DNA of 64,000 nucleotides from DATFVJ01 sp963826515 (GCA_963826515.1 CAWGXI010000018.1:248001-312000); one strand, 5' to 3'. Shown: positions 8,831 to 17,886, counted from the stretch's first letter. Translations and numbers: made by a program. Notes: generated from the sequence alone by a model not told the origin.

Positions 8831-9490
8831 ATGTCCGACCTCATAGGCGCCAACTGGGCGCTGGAATCTGCGAGCCTCGTCGAACTGTCGGTCAACCGGC
8901 TGCGTGAGGAAATTCTCAGCGGCTTGCTCGCGCCTGGGGAACGACTGGTCGAAGAGCGACTTACCCGTCGTTTCGGGATCAGCCGGGCGCCCCTGCGGGA
9001 AGCGCTGCGACTGCTGGGCCAGCAGGGCCTTGTCGAGCACCTGCCGCGACGGGGCGCCAGGGTGGCGCGGCTTTCCAGGACCGATGTTGATGAGCTGTTC
9101 AGCCTCCGGGATGTACTCGAGCGGTTCGTCGTGGAAACGGCGCTACCCGTGAAGGGCAAGGCCGATCTTCGCGAACTCGAGGCGGCGCTTGAGTCGATGG
9201 CGTCGGCCGCCGAGTCGGGCGCCGCCTCGCAGGAGGCCGCCGCGCATTGCCGCTTTCACGTCGCGTTGGCTGCCCTCGCCGGGCACCGGCAGCTGTTGCT
9301 CGTCTACGAGCCCATCATCGTGAAGCTGCAGCTCTACATGGCGGCAAACCTGCGCCGGGAGGCCGAGCTTCGCAGTCCCGACGAGGGGGTGCGGCGCCAC
9401 CGCCGGCTCTTCGAGGCCGTCGCGGCGGGCCATCCAGAGGGCGTGCTTGCCGAGCTGGCACTGCACGGCAGCCGTGATTTTCTTCCTTGA
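8831..9490 (+). CDS. GntR-family (FCD subfamily) transcriptional regulator
   Basis: A 219-residue regulator. The N-terminal winged helix covers about residues 15-78 (VNRLREEILSGLLAPGERL, FGISRAPLREALRLL, GLVEHLPRRGARVARLS). The C-terminal all-helical FCD domain follows, with FSLRDVLERFVVETA and the histidines HCRFHVALAALAGH and HRRLFEAVAAGH that usually bind a metal and help form the ligand pocket. Length is normal for FCD regulators. It lies 118 bp upstream of and co-directional with the allophanate/biuret genes, so it is the likely local regulator of that operon, responding to a pathway acid or amide. That role is inferred from position only. Confidence 0.9.
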   Translation: MSDLIGANWALESASLVELSVNRLREEILSGLLAPGERLVEERLTRRFGISRAPLREALRLLGQQGLVEHLPRRGARVARLSRTDVDELFSLRDVLERFVVETALPVKGKADLRELEAALESMASAAESGAASQEAAAHCRFHVALAALAGHRQLLLVYEPIIVKLQLYMAANLRREAELRSPDEGVRRHRRLFEAVAAGHPEGVLAELALHGSRDFLP

Positions 9491-9557
9491 GCTGCGAATT
9501 GTGCCGGGCCTGAGGACCCTTGGCAGCCGGTAAGGCCCAGGGAAACCGGAAACTCTG

Positions 9558-9566
9558 TTGTAACAA
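9558..9566. promoter_or_regulatory. Candidate GntR operator (TTGT-A-ACAA)
   Basis: A 9-bp odd palindrome, TTGTAACAA, in the 118-bp gap between the GntR gene and the amidase gene. FCD-type GntR regulators often bind short T-G-T/A-C-A palindromes near their own promoter. A second short direct repeat (TCGACAA twice) sits immediately before the amidase start. Only the sequence symmetry supports this. Confidence 0.3.
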
Positions 9567-9608
9567 GACGCGATAACGTCCGTTACGCGGCCGTCGACAA
9601 TCGACAAT

Positions 9609-11102
9609 ATGCGGGCGGAGTCACGGAGGCCGGTGCGCGTGCCCGGCGTGCGTGCCCTGCTCGGGGCGTACGCCGACTGGCGGGCCGATCCGCGTGACGT
9701 CATCGATCTTCTGCTGAGCTGCGGTCCTGGCGAGAATCCCGTCTGGATCTCCCGGATGCCCGATGAGCGGCTGCGGCGGCGAGCCGATGAGCTGGCCCGG
9801 CTGCGCCGCGAACGGGCGGGCGACATATCCGGCCTGCCGATGTTCGGCATCCCCTTCGCGATCAAGGACAACATCGACGCCGCGGGCCTCCCGACGACCG
9901 CGGCATGTCCCGCGTTCGCATACTGGCCCGCGCGCAGTGCCGAATCGGTGCGCCGCCTGCTCGGTGCGGGCGGGATCCTCGTCGGGAAGACCAACCTCGA
10001 CCAGTTCGCCACCGGGCTGACCGGGGTCCGTTCCCCGTTTGGTGCCTGTGAAAGCGTTTTCGGCGGGCGGCTCGTCTCGGGCGGATCGAGTTCCGGGTCC
10101 GCCGTGGCCGTGGCGGCTGGCGAGGTCTCCTTCGCGCTGGGCACCGATACGGCCGGGTCGGGCCGGGTCCCGGCGGCGATGAACGGGATCGTCGGCTGTA
10201 AACCGACCCGGGGCCTGGTCTCCACAGCCGGTGTGGTGCCCGCCTGCCGCTCGTTAGATTGCGTCAGCGTCTTCGCGGTCGACGTCGGCGATGCGGCGGC
10301 GGTGCTGTCGGTGATCGCCGGATACAACCCAGCCGACCCGTGGTCACGGCCTGCGCCTACGCCGTCGGCTCCAGCGGGACCAGCCCCAGCGTCGCCAGCC
10401 CGAGCCGCACAAAGGGTGCGGATCGCGGTCGGCAGGGACCTGGACTTTTATGGCGACGACCCGATGCGTGCGGCATACCATGCCTCGGTCGGCAAGGTGG
10501 CAGAGGCTATCGCTGCAGCCGGGGAAAGCGGGCTGGCCGGGATCGCCGGGTCCCCGAAGGCGGCCGAGCCGGCCGGGAGCACGCGGATAGCCGAGATCGC
10601 CGAGGTAGACATTGCGCCGCTGCTCGAGGTGGGCGACCTGCTCTACCGCGGTCCGTGGGTCGCTGAGCGGCTCGCGGACCTGCAGCAGTTCTTGCTGGCC
10701 CATCCCGAGGACGTGCTCCCGGTGACCCGCCAGGTGATCGAGAGCGGCCGCCGGCATGACGCCGTGGCCACGTTCCGCGCCATGCACCGGCTTGGCGAAC
10801 TACGCAGGTGGACGGACCTCCTGTGGGAGCGGGCGGACATGCTGCTGCTGCCCACCGTCCCCACTACCTACACCATCGAGCAGATCGAGGAGCAGCCGAT
10901 TGAGCGCAACAGCCGGCTCGGCAGTTACACCCAGTTCGCCAACCTCCTGGATCTCGCGGCAATCACCGTGCCGGCCGGCCGGACTTCCGACGGCCGGCCC
11001 GCAAGCGTCTCCCTGATCGGGCCCGCGTTCTCCGATTCCGTCCTCGCCGAACTGGGCGCGGATCTGCTGCGCCCAGCGTTGCCGGTCACTTACTGTCCCT
11101 GA
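9609..11102 (+). CDS. atzF: Allophanate hydrolase (amidase-signature family)
   Basis: An amidase-signature enzyme expected to hydrolyse allophanate to two ammonia and two CO2. The catalytic triad region is visible: lysine in PFAIKDNIDAAGLPTTAACPA, cis-serine and serine in VSGGSSSGSAVAV, and GTDTAGSGRVPAAMNGIVG downstream, which is characteristic of allophanate hydrolases. The C-terminal domain of some AtzF/DUR1,2 enzymes is not present; the 497 residues cover the amidase domain only. ATG 9609 has no ribosome site; GTG 9639, with GGAGG about 9 bases upstream, is a plausible alternative start. An Ala/Pro-rich insert lies near residues 245-265. Ten bases separate it from the biuret hydrolase gene, and that neighbour strongly supports the allophanate assignment. 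Confidence 0.85.
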   Translation: MRAESRRPVRVPGVRALLGAYADWRADPRDVIDLLLSCGPGENPVWISRMPDERLRRRADELARLRRERAGDISGLPMFGIPFAIKDNIDAAGLPTTAACPAFAYWPARSAESVRRLLGAGGILVGKTNLDQFATGLTGVRSPFGACESVFGGRLVSGGSSSGSAVAVAAGEVSFALGTDTAGSGRVPAAMNGIVGCKPTRGLVSTAGVVPACRSLDCVSVFAVDVGDAAAVLSVIAGYNPADPWSRPAPTPSAPAGPAPASPARAAQRVRIAVGRDLDFYGDDPMRAAYHASVGKVAEAIAAAGESGLAGIAGSPKAAEPAGSTRIAEIAEVDIAPLLEVGDLLYRGPWVAERLADLQQFLLAHPEDVLPVTRQVIESGRRHDAVATFRAMHRLGELRRWTDLLWERADMLLLPTVPTTYTIEQIEEQPIERNSRLGSYTQFANLLDLAAITVPAGRTSDGRPASVSLIGPAFSDSVLAELGADLLRPALPVTYCP

Positions 11103-11112
11103 GGAGAAGACC

Positions 11113-11940
11113 ATGCCAACTCAAGCCAGCTCGCTGACCGAGCACGGGTTAACGCCTCGCGACCAGGCAAAGCCCCACGGCCAGCCGATTCCGGCTGCGA
11201 CGAAGACGCCGCGCTTCCATATCGGCCCGCTGGCCGCAGATCCCTACACCTGGCCGTACGACGGCTCGGTTCCCGCCGAGCGCGTCGCGTTGATGTGCAT
11301 CGACTGGCAGGCCGATTTCTGCGGCCCCGGCGGCTACGTCGACCGGATGGGCTACGACATCGGCCTGACCAGGGCGGGGCTGCCAGGAACCGCCCGGATG
11401 CTCGCGCACGCCAGAGCCGTCGGCATGCTGGTCATCCACACCCGGGAAGGTCACCCTCCCGACCTGTCCGATCTCCCCGCCAACAAGCGATGGCGCTCGG
11501 CCCGCATCGGGGCGGAGATCGGCGCGCCCGGCCCGCGGGGCCGGATCCTGGTGCATGGCGAGCCCGGCTGGGAGATCGTGCCCGAGGTGGCGCCCGCCGC
11601 TGGTGAGATCGTCATCGACAAGCCTGGTAAGGGCGCCTTCTACGCCACCCGGGCCGACCTGGTGCTCCGCGCCAAGGGCATCACCCACATCATCCTCACC
11701 GGCATCACCACGGACGTCTGCGTGCACACCACCATGCGCGAAGCCAACGATCGCGGCTACGAGTGCCTCATTCTGAGCGACTGCACCGCCGCGACAGAAG
11801 CGGCCAACCACACCGCCGCGCTGCGGATCGTCACCAGGCAGGGCGGAGTCTTCGGCTGCGTTGCCCGCTCGGGGGACGTCATCGCGGGAACCGTGCGGGC
11901 CGACGGCGCCGACGAGCGGGACGGAGCCAGCCATGCCTGA
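11113..11940 (+). CDS. biuH: Biuret amidohydrolase (isochorismatase-fold cysteine hydrolase)
   Basis: This enzyme hydrolyses biuret to allophanate and ammonia. It has the isochorismatase-like triad: aspartate in MCIDWQADFCGPGGYVDRMG, lysine in IDKPGKGAFYAT, and nucleophilic cysteine in GITTDVCVHTTMREANDRG. It shares features I recall of characterised BiuH: a DPYTWPYDG motif near residue 40, DLSDLPANKRWRS, and the GAEIGAPGPRGRIL segment. An N-terminal extension of about 35 residues precedes the domain. The start is ATG with GAGGAGAAG in front. It lies directly after allophanate hydrolase and overlaps the next hydrolase gene by 8 bases, so it is translated from one operon that carries the two consecutive pathway steps. 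Confidence 0.88.
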   Translation: MPTQASSLTEHGLTPRDQAKPHGQPIPAATKTPRFHIGPLAADPYTWPYDGSVPAERVALMCIDWQADFCGPGGYVDRMGYDIGLTRAGLPGTARMLAHARAVGMLVIHTREGHPPDLSDLPANKRWRSARIGAEIGAPGPRGRILVHGEPGWEIVPEVAPAAGEIVIDKPGKGAFYATRADLVLRAKGITHIILTGITTDVCVHTTMREANDRGYECLILSDCTAATEAANHTAALRIVTRQGGVFGCVARSGDVIAGTVRADGADERDGASHA

Positions 11941-12643
11941 CGACGTGCTCATCGACGCCGACCCGTCCACATACGCCTTCCTGCCTCAGCACGCTGCGCT
12001 GCTGGTCATCGACATGCAGCGTGACTTTGTCGAGCCGGGCGGCTTCGGGGAGACCCTCGGCAACGATGTGAGCCAGCTCCGCCAGGTCATCCCGCCACTG
12101 CAGCGCGTGCTGGCGACCACAAGGTCCGCAGGGCTAACGATCATCCACACACGGGAAGGTCACCGGCCGGACCTGTCCGACTGCCCTCCGTCGAAAAGGA
12201 ACAGGGGAAGACCCGCGCTGCGTATCGGAGAAACAGGCCCGAAGGGCCGCATCCTCATCCGTGGCGAGTATGGCCACGGCATCATCGACGAACTTGCGCC
12301 GGTCGACGGCGAGACCGTGATCGACAAGCCCGGCAAGGGCGCGTTCTACGCCACCGGCCTCGATGAATTGCTGCGCGCCCGGGAGATCAACAGCCTCGTC
12401 GTCACTGGCGTCACGACTGAAGTATGCGTGCACACGACGATCCGGGAGGCCAACGACCGCGGCTACGAGTGCCTGGTCCTGTCCGACTGCGTGGGTTCCT
12501 ACTTTCCCCGGTTCCAGCAGGCCGGCCTCGCGATGGTCGCGGCTCAGGGCGGGATCTTCGGCTGGGTTACCTCCGCCCAGAAGTACATCGACGCCCTCGG
12601 CCTGGCCACCGTCGGCGCCGCCCTCGGCAGCGAAAGGGGCTGA
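11933..12643 (+). CDS. Second isochorismatase-fold amidohydrolase, candidate triuret hydrolase
   Basis: A 236-residue paralogue of the preceding enzyme, starting inside its last codons (ATG 11933, overlap 8 bases). The triad is kept: Asp in LLVIDMQRDFVEPGGFGE, Lys in VIDKPGKGAFYATG, and Cys in GVTTEVCVHTTIREANDRG. The substrate-loop region differs from BiuH: DLSDCPPSKRNRG replaces DLPANKRWRS, and the WPY motif is absent, so the substrate is probably different. A triuret hydrolase (TrtA) acting upstream of BiuH and AtzF is known from other bacteria and fits the operon; another ureido compound cannot be excluded. Specificity is inferred, while family and catalytic residues are seen directly. 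Confidence 0.75.
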   Translation: MPDDVLIDADPSTYAFLPQHAALLVIDMQRDFVEPGGFGETLGNDVSQLRQVIPPLQRVLATTRSAGLTIIHTREGHRPDLSDCPPSKRNRGRPALRIGETGPKGRILIRGEYGHGIIDELAPVDGETVIDKPGKGAFYATGLDELLRAREINSLVVTGVTTEVCVHTTIREANDRGYECLVLSDCVGSYFPRFQQAGLAMVAAQGGIFGWVTSAQKYIDALGLATVGAALGSERG

Positions 12644-12648
12644 TCACC

Positions 12649-14286
12649 ATGACCGCACCTACCGTGTCGTTGCCCGCCGCGCAGCGGCTGCGCCTGCCGC
12701 TGTGGGTCAGCGGGGACACCAACGCCTTCTTCGGCCTGGGGTTCAACGTCCTCGTCAACGTCCTCGTGCTCACCTCGCTGTGCCTAGCCGTCGTGCACAT
12801 CCCGGGCCGCGAGGTGTTCGGCGTCATCCTGCCCGCGCTCGGCATCCAGTTGCTGATCGGCAACGTCTACTACACCCACCTAGCACGCCGCCTGGCGCGC
12901 CGTGAGCACCGGACCGACGTGTGCGCGATGCCGTACGGGCCAAGCGTGCCGCATATGTTCATCGTCACCTTCGTGATCATGCTGCCCACCTACCTGGCAA
13001 CCAAGAATCCGCTGCGGGCCTGGGAGGCAGGCCTGGCATGGGCGTTCATTATCGGCATCATCGTGCTGATCGGCGCCTTCATCGGCCCGGTCATCCGCCG
13101 CTTCTCGCCAAGGGCAGCCCTTCTCGGCACCCTCGCCGGTGTCTCGATCGCCTTCATCTCGATGCGGCCGGCGGCTCAGATGTGGGAGGCGGCCTGGATC
13201 GCCCTGCCCGTGCTGGCGATCATCCTGTGCGGCTTCCTGGCCAACGTGAGGCTGCCGGGCAACATCCCGGTCGGGCTCGCCGCGCTGCTGGTGGGGACGG
13301 CGATCGGCTGGATCGGCGGATACATGTCCCCGCCCGACGTCGCGACCGCCGCGAAGGACATCGCGGTCAGCCTGCCGACCCTGCATATCGGTCAGCTCGC
13401 CCACGGGCTGCAGGCGGTCTCGCCGCTGCTTGCCACCGCCATCCCGCTCGGCATCTACAACTTCACCGAGGGCATGACGAACGTGGAAAGTGCAGCGGTG
13501 GCTGGCGACAAGTACAACCTGCGCAGCGTCCTGCTGGCCGACGGTACCGGCGCCATCGTCGGCGCGGCACTCGGGTCTCCCTTCCCGCCGGCTGTCTACA
13601 TCGGCCACCCGGGCTGGAAGGAGGCAGGCGGCCGGACCAGTTACTCGATGCTGAGCGGCGCCGTCATCGCCCTGCTGTGCTTCCTTGGCATGTTCGCCCT
13701 GCTCGGCGCGCTGATCCCGATACCGGCGATCGTGCCGATACTCCTCTACATCGGGCTGCTCATCGGGGCGCAGGCATTCCAGGCGGTGCCGCGGAAATAC
13801 GCGGTCGCCGTGGTCGTCGCGATCATCCCGAACATCGCCGCCTGGGCGCAGGGGCAGATGGCCGACGTGCTGTCCGCCGCGGGCACCTCAGCCCAGAAGG
13901 TAGGCGAGGCGAACCTCGTCAACGCCGGCGTCATCTACAAGGGGACGCAAGTCCTCGGTGGAGGCGCGATCCTGGCCGGGCTCGTGCTCGGCTCCATCGT
14001 CGCATTCATCATCGACCGCGCGTTCACGCGAGCCGCGATCTACTGCGTCATCGGCGCGATCTTGTCGTTCGCCGGGCTGATCCACGCCGCCCAGGTGGCC
14101 TGGAACGCGGGCGGCCAGGTCGCCCTCGGCTACCTCTTCTTCGGACTTGTCTGCCTCGGGTTCGGCTGGGCAAACACCCGGCGCCCCGTGGCCGCTCAGG
14201 AGGCGTCATCAGCCGATAGCGCCGAACAAGTGCCAGGACGACTGATAGCGGCGGAGCCGGCTGGTGAGGCCGCGATCTCAGGATAA
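12649..14286 (+). CDS. NCS2/AzgA-like nucleobase or ureide permease
   Basis: A 545-residue polytopic membrane protein beginning 5 bases after the hydrolase stop, with a start at ATG 12649. The sequence has about 12-14 hydrophobic segments and NCS2/AzgA-like features: LWVSGDTNAFFGLGFNVLVNV at the start, a polar break in helix 3 (MPYGPSVPHMFI), IYNFTEGMTNVESAAVAGDKYN, the region that holds the conserved substrate glutamate, and GSPFPPAVYIGHPGWKEAGG. Family members import purines, xanthine or uracil by proton symport. In this operon it probably imports biuret, triuret or a related ureide. The last 35 residues are a polar Ala/Glu-rich tail. It is likely the final gene of the operon. Confidence 0.8.
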   Translation: MTAPTVSLPAAQRLRLPLWVSGDTNAFFGLGFNVLVNVLVLTSLCLAVVHIPGREVFGVILPALGIQLLIGNVYYTHLARRLARREHRTDVCAMPYGPSVPHMFIVTFVIMLPTYLATKNPLRAWEAGLAWAFIIGIIVLIGAFIGPVIRRFSPRAALLGTLAGVSIAFISMRPAAQMWEAAWIALPVLAIILCGFLANVRLPGNIPVGLAALLVGTAIGWIGGYMSPPDVATAAKDIAVSLPTLHIGQLAHGLQAVSPLLATAIPLGIYNFTEGMTNVESAAVAGDKYNLRSVLLADGTGAIVGAALGSPFPPAVYIGHPGWKEAGGRTSYSMLSGAVIALLCFLGMFALLGALIPIPAIVPILLYIGLLIGAQAFQAVPRKYAVAVVVAIIPNIAAWAQGQMADVLSAAGTSAQKVGEANLVNAGVIYKGTQVLGGGAILAGLVLGSIVAFIIDRAFTRAAIYCVIGAILSFAGLIHAAQVAWNAGGQVALGYLFFGLVCLGFGWANTRRPVAAQEASSADSAEQVPGRLIAAEPAGEAAISG

Positions 14287-14822
14287 CAACCAACATCGTG
14301 CTGCCGCTCTGCGCCGGAGCGCACCTGGCAGTTCCGCGGCCCATCTGCCGCCGCCCGGATGGCGCGCAATGTGCCCGTCGTATCTACCGCGCCAACGCCC
14401 GAACGCGCCGCTACGACCGTCTCCGCCGCCACGCCACAGCGGTCGGGAACCGACCTCTGAGGGCGGCTTGCCTGTCCAGGGGAATGACCAAGCGTCGGGG
14501 CTGCCGAACTCAACCGTGCCGCCAGAGAACTCGGCGCGGCCGACGCCCGACCCCGCCGCCCGAGAACACGGACGGCGGGGATCGCAGCGGAGCAGTGCTC
14601 ATGGACGCCGACATGGCAGGCGCGACTCTTCACGGAGCATGGCTGGCCGGCTGCCACCAGCAGGCTGCCGCCGCAGCCTAGCCGCCGCAGCGCAAGCGGC
14701 GCGAGGGCGCCGTGTTCTCCGGCGTCTGGGTCTACTTCGGCTTCGCCGCATTCTCCGGCGGCATGGTCAGCTTCGGTCCCCGAACGAGCAGGCCACAGCC
14801 TGTGAGGAGCCACATCGTGACC
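14287..14822. other. Gene-free stretch
   Basis: I see no gene or clear terminator after the permease gene. Composition is that of degraded high-GC DNA. Confidence 0.4.
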
Positions 14823-15040
14823 ACCTGGTGTCGGCGTACAGGTACGTCTGCAGAGCCAGGTACGGGCGAACGTGCAGAGATGGCCGTACGCCACTTTGCT
14901 GGGGACACCCGATAGCCAGCCGACCATCTCGGGGCGGGTGCCTTCGATCGGCTCGCGTAGCGAGCCGATCGAAGGCACCGGAGCTCTGCACGTTGACTCG
15001 TACCTACCTCTGCACGTTTGCCTGTACGCCGACACCTGGT
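14823..15040. repeat. 218-bp inverted-repeat element (MITE-like) with central hairpin
   Basis: Two arms of 57 bp (14823-14879 and 14984-15040) face each other. The outer 20 bp differ at one position (the core GGTGTCGGCGTACAGG is identical). By hand count the inner 37 bp match at 27 positions, including AGGTACG and CGTGCAGAG blocks. Each arm contains a TGCAGAG motif twice, so the arms are themselves internally repetitive. Between them lies a perfect 20-bp hairpin (14937-14979). No protein is encoded. The layout fits a miniature transposable element or a structured DNA/RNA signal; no target-site duplication is evident. Confidence 0.7.
14937..14979. repeat. Perfect 20-bp stem, 3-nt loop hairpin
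   Basis: GGTGCCTTCGATCGGCTCGC is followed by GTA and then its exact reverse complement. There is no T-run on either side, so it does not look like a classical intrinsic terminator. It sits inside the inverted-repeat element, nearer to the right arm (4 bases) than the left (57 bases). Confidence 0.8.
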
Positions 15041-15346
15041 TTAACGAATTCATCCAGATGCGGTTCCGGGCCACCGCCGGCTTGCCCGTCCACTTCGCCG
15101 AGAGCGAGGATCGGGACGGCGGCCCCCCGGATCAGGTTCGAGACCACGATCGCCTTCACCGAGCACAATAGGTTCGTGGTCACCGGCGGCGGCAGCCGCC
15201 GCAGAAGACGGCAACACCGTGCTCAGCCGGGTGCAGCGTCGGCATCGAGGCTGTTCAATCCGGCGTGGAAGGAGGCGGCCCGCATGGGTGAAGGTACAGC
15301 TGGCCGCGGTGCCGAGAGCCGCACGGCCGCTCCTGACCGGGCCGGT
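15041..15346. other. Gene-free stretch
   Basis: A minus-strand stretch around 15045-15175 reads in a protein-like way (IVVSNLIRGAAVPILALGEVDG) but has no start, no boundary and no family I recognise. Confidence 0.35.
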
Positions 15347-16353
15347 GATGGCGGGCGGTAATTTCCTGATTTCTGAGCCGGGCCGCTCCCCGGTTCTGGA
15401 CGCGGCCCAGCTTGACGTGCTGCGCAGGTACGGTACCGAGCGCGAAGTGGCCGCCGGCGACGTGCTGTTCGCCGACGGGGACGAGAACTGTGACCTGATC
15501 GTGATGCTGGATGGCACCGCCGAGATCATCCAGGGCTACGGCTAGCCGAGTGCGACGCTCATCGCCGGTTACGGCCGGTCCCAGTTCCTGGGCGAGATCG
15601 GCATGATGACCGGGCAGCGCGCCTACCTGACTGCGGTGGCCACGTCTGCCGGGCGGGTCCTGGCGGTTCCGGTCGCGCAGCTGCGCGCCCTCATGGCCCA
15701 CGAACCCGGGTGGGCGACCTGATCCTGCGCACGTTCTTGCTCCGGCACTCGATCCTGATGCGCCGGGGCGCGGGCCTGAGGCTGATCGGATCACGGTTCG
15801 ATCCTGACACCCGGCGGCTGCTGGAGATACTGGCGCGCAACAGGCTGGTGTCGACGTGGCTGGTGGGCGGGGCGCCGGCCGGCCTGGCCGCTTCGGTCTA
15901 CGGCGCATCCGAAGGGCTGGTCACGACCCTGGCCGAGGAGACCGCGCTGGGAGGTCAGGCGGGAACCTCGTCGCGGATAGAGAACATCCTGGGCTTTCCC
16001 GCGGGCTTGCCCGGCGAGGAACTGGCGGCACGCTCGGCGTTGCAGGCGCAGAAGTTCGGCGTCCGCATTTAGCTGGCCGCCAGGGCGGTGTCACTGTCGT
16101 CGGGCAGCGGCCTGCACCAGGTCAGCTTCGACGACGGCGAGACCGTGCAGGCCAAGTCGGTCATCATCGCCACCGGAGCCCACTACAACCGGCTACCGCT
16201 GGACCGGCTCGAAGAGCTCGAGGGCGTCGGGGTGTATTACGCGGCCACCCGGGCGGAAGCCCAGGCCTGCGGCACCGGGCCGGTTGCGATCGCAGGTGGC
16301 GGCAACTCCGCTGGGCAGGCCGCGCTCTTCCTCAGCCGCACCCAGGACACCGC
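15347..16353 (+). pseudogene. Cyclic-nucleotide-binding domain / thioredoxin reductase fusion, broken
   Basis: Relatives are about 550-residue FAD oxidoreductases with an N-terminal cNMP-binding domain. Here the cNMP domain starts (LDAAQLDVLRRYGTEREV, GDVLFADGDENCDL), then meets TAG at about 15543. It resumes with GQRAYLTAVATSAGRVLAVP, shifts frame near 15705 (GDLILRTFLLRHSILM, DPDTRRLLEILARN), and then jumps straight to GGAPAGLAASVYGASEG. About 80-90 residues, including the linker and FAD dinucleotide start, have been deleted. A second TAG interrupts after KFGVRI (about 16070). The NAD-binding part (GPVAIAGGGNSAGQAALFLS) is present but the C-terminus is lost. With two stops, a frameshift, a deletion and truncation, it is a clear pseudogene. 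Confidence 0.85.
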
Positions 16354-16618
16354 AGCTGATCTACGTCCATGTGCGAATTACCCGGCTAGCACGACGGGCA
16401 GGCCAGGCGGGGCACCTGGCGGATGGGTCACTGGTCCCGGGCCCTGTGAAGCCGGCGGTGGCGAAGAGCGCCCCGTCGCTGATGACCCTGTTACCCTTCA
16501 CCGGGCGAAGGTAAGGCTGGCACAGACTGCTGCCGCGCTGCCCGGCCGGGGATCCGATCGGGCCCCCGTTGCGGCGTTTCTTCCTTGTCGTGGCCTTCAC
16601 CGGCAGGAGGAAATTCAC

Positions 16619-16786
16619 GTGCGGATCGAGAACCGCCAGGCCGTGGCGAGCTTGCGGCATTCCGCTTCAGCTGCCCGGGAAGGCTGCTCCGCCCCGGCCC
16701 GCTGCGAGCGCTTGGTCCGCCAGCATGAGGATGTCCCTGAACGGCTCCACGGCCCGGCGGTCACCGGCCGGACGGGACGGGGCTGA
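16619..16786 (+). CDS. Short reading frame with strong ribosome site, function unknown
   Basis: A 55-codon frame from GTG 16619, preceded by GCAGGAGGAAATTCAC, a very good ribosome site, and ending two bases before the acetate kinase start. The peptide (IENRQAVASLRHSASAAREG and on) has no recognisable fold and is Arg/Ser-rich. It could be a leader peptide for translational coupling, or the ribosome site may belong to a lost gene whose end was deleted. I would not assign a function. Confidence 0.3.
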   Translation: MRIENRQAVASLRHSASAAREGCSAPARCERLVRQHEDVPERLHGPAVTGRTGRG

Positions 16787-16788
16787 CG

Positions 16789-17886
16789 GTGCGGGTTCTG
16801 GTCGTCAACGCCGGGTCCTCCAGCCTCAAGCTGCGCCTGCTCGACGCCCGGAACGCCATTGAGCATAGCGCTGACCTGCCCGCCGGGCCAGGCGGATTCG
16901 ACACCTCCAGCCTCGCCGGGGTCCTGCAGGGGTGGGGTGAGCCCGATGTGGTCGGTCACCGTATCGTGCACGGCGGGACGATGTTCACCGGCCCGGTCCT
17001 GATCGACGGTGCGGTGCGGGAGGAGTTGCGGGACCTGACCGACCTCGCCCCGCTGCATCAGCCCAAGTCCCTGGCCGCGCTCGACGCGGTCACCGCGCAG
17101 CTGCCCGGCGTGGCCGCAGTCGCCTGCTTCGACACCGCCTTCCACGCCACCATCCCCCCGGCCGCCGCGACCTACGCGGTTCCCCGCGAATGGCAGGAGC
17201 GCTACGCGATCCGCCGCTACGGCTTCCACGGGCTGTCGCACGCCTATTGCTCCAAGCGTGCCGCGCAGCTGCTTGGCCGTCCGGTGGCCGGCCTGCGGAT
17301 TGTCACCTGCCACCTTGGCGCGGGCGCCTCGCTGGCGGCCGTGCTCGATGGCCGCAGCGTCGACACCACCATGGGTTTCACCCCGCTGGAAGGGCTGGTC
17401 ATGGCGACCCGTTCCGGCACCGTGGATCCTGGCCTGGTGCTCTGGCTCGAAGAGCACGAGCACCTCCCGCCGCACGAGGTCGCCACCGCACTGGAGCAGC
17501 GGTCCGGGCTGCTTGCCCTGGCCGGGACCGGCGACATGCGCGAGGTGCAGGCCGCGGCGGATCGCGGTGATCCGGACGCCCGGCTGGCCATCGACGTCTG
17601 CATCCACCGGCTGGCAGGCGGCATCGCGGCGATGAGCGCCGCGACAGGGGGAATCGATGTGCTCGCATTCACCGGCGGCGTCGGCGAGGGCTCAGCCATG
17701 ATCCGGCGCCGGGCAGCCGAGCGGCTGGCCTACCTCGGCGTCACCGTCGACATCCACCGCAACGATCATGCCCGCGGCGGCGACGACATCACCGCTGCCG
17801 CGGCGAGGGTGCGGACCCTGGTGATCACCGCCCGCGAAGACCTGCAGATCGCCGGCGAGGCGCGGCGGCTGCTCAGCGGCCCATAG
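16789..17886 (+). CDS. ackA: Acetate kinase
   Basis: This cytoplasmic enzyme converts acetyl phosphate and ADP to acetate and ATP. All family motifs are visible: VVNAGSSSLKLRLLD at the start, GHRIVHGGTMF, ACFDTAFHATIPPAAATYAVP, YGFHGLSHAY, CHLGAGASLAAV and AFTGGVGEGSAMIRRR. At 365 residues it is slightly short for the family (about 390-400), with the early beta region trimmed, but no catalytic block is lost. The start is GTG at 16789. It is co-localised with phosphoketolase, whose product acetyl phosphate is its substrate, although the two genes are on opposite strands and 6.6 kb apart. No phosphotransacetylase is in the window. Confidence 0.92.
   Translation: MRVLVVNAGSSSLKLRLLDARNAIEHSADLPAGPGGFDTSSLAGVLQGWGEPDVVGHRIVHGGTMFTGPVLIDGAVREELRDLTDLAPLHQPKSLAALDAVTAQLPGVAAVACFDTAFHATIPPAAATYAVPREWQERYAIRRYGFHGLSHAYCSKRAAQLLGRPVAGLRIVTCHLGAGASLAAVLDGRSVDTTMGFTPLEGLVMATRSGTVDPGLVLWLEEHEHLPPHEVATALEQRSGLLALAGTGDMREVQAAADRGDPDARLAIDVCIHRLAGGIAAMSAATGGIDVLAFTGGVGEGSAMIRRRAAERLAYLGVTVDIHRNDHARGGDDITAAAARVRTLVITAREDLQIAGEARRLLSGP

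Noticed and set aside
9143..10327. 394-codon minus-strand open frame opposite the GntR and amidase genes
   Set aside because: Crosses two well-supported plus-strand genes; low-complexity Arg/Ser/Pro composition.
12424..12648. Upstream extension of the permease reading frame by 75 codons
   Set aside because: It overlaps the preceding hydrolase gene almost completely, is Arg-rich, and the ATG at 12649 has normal operon spacing and begins with family-like sequence.
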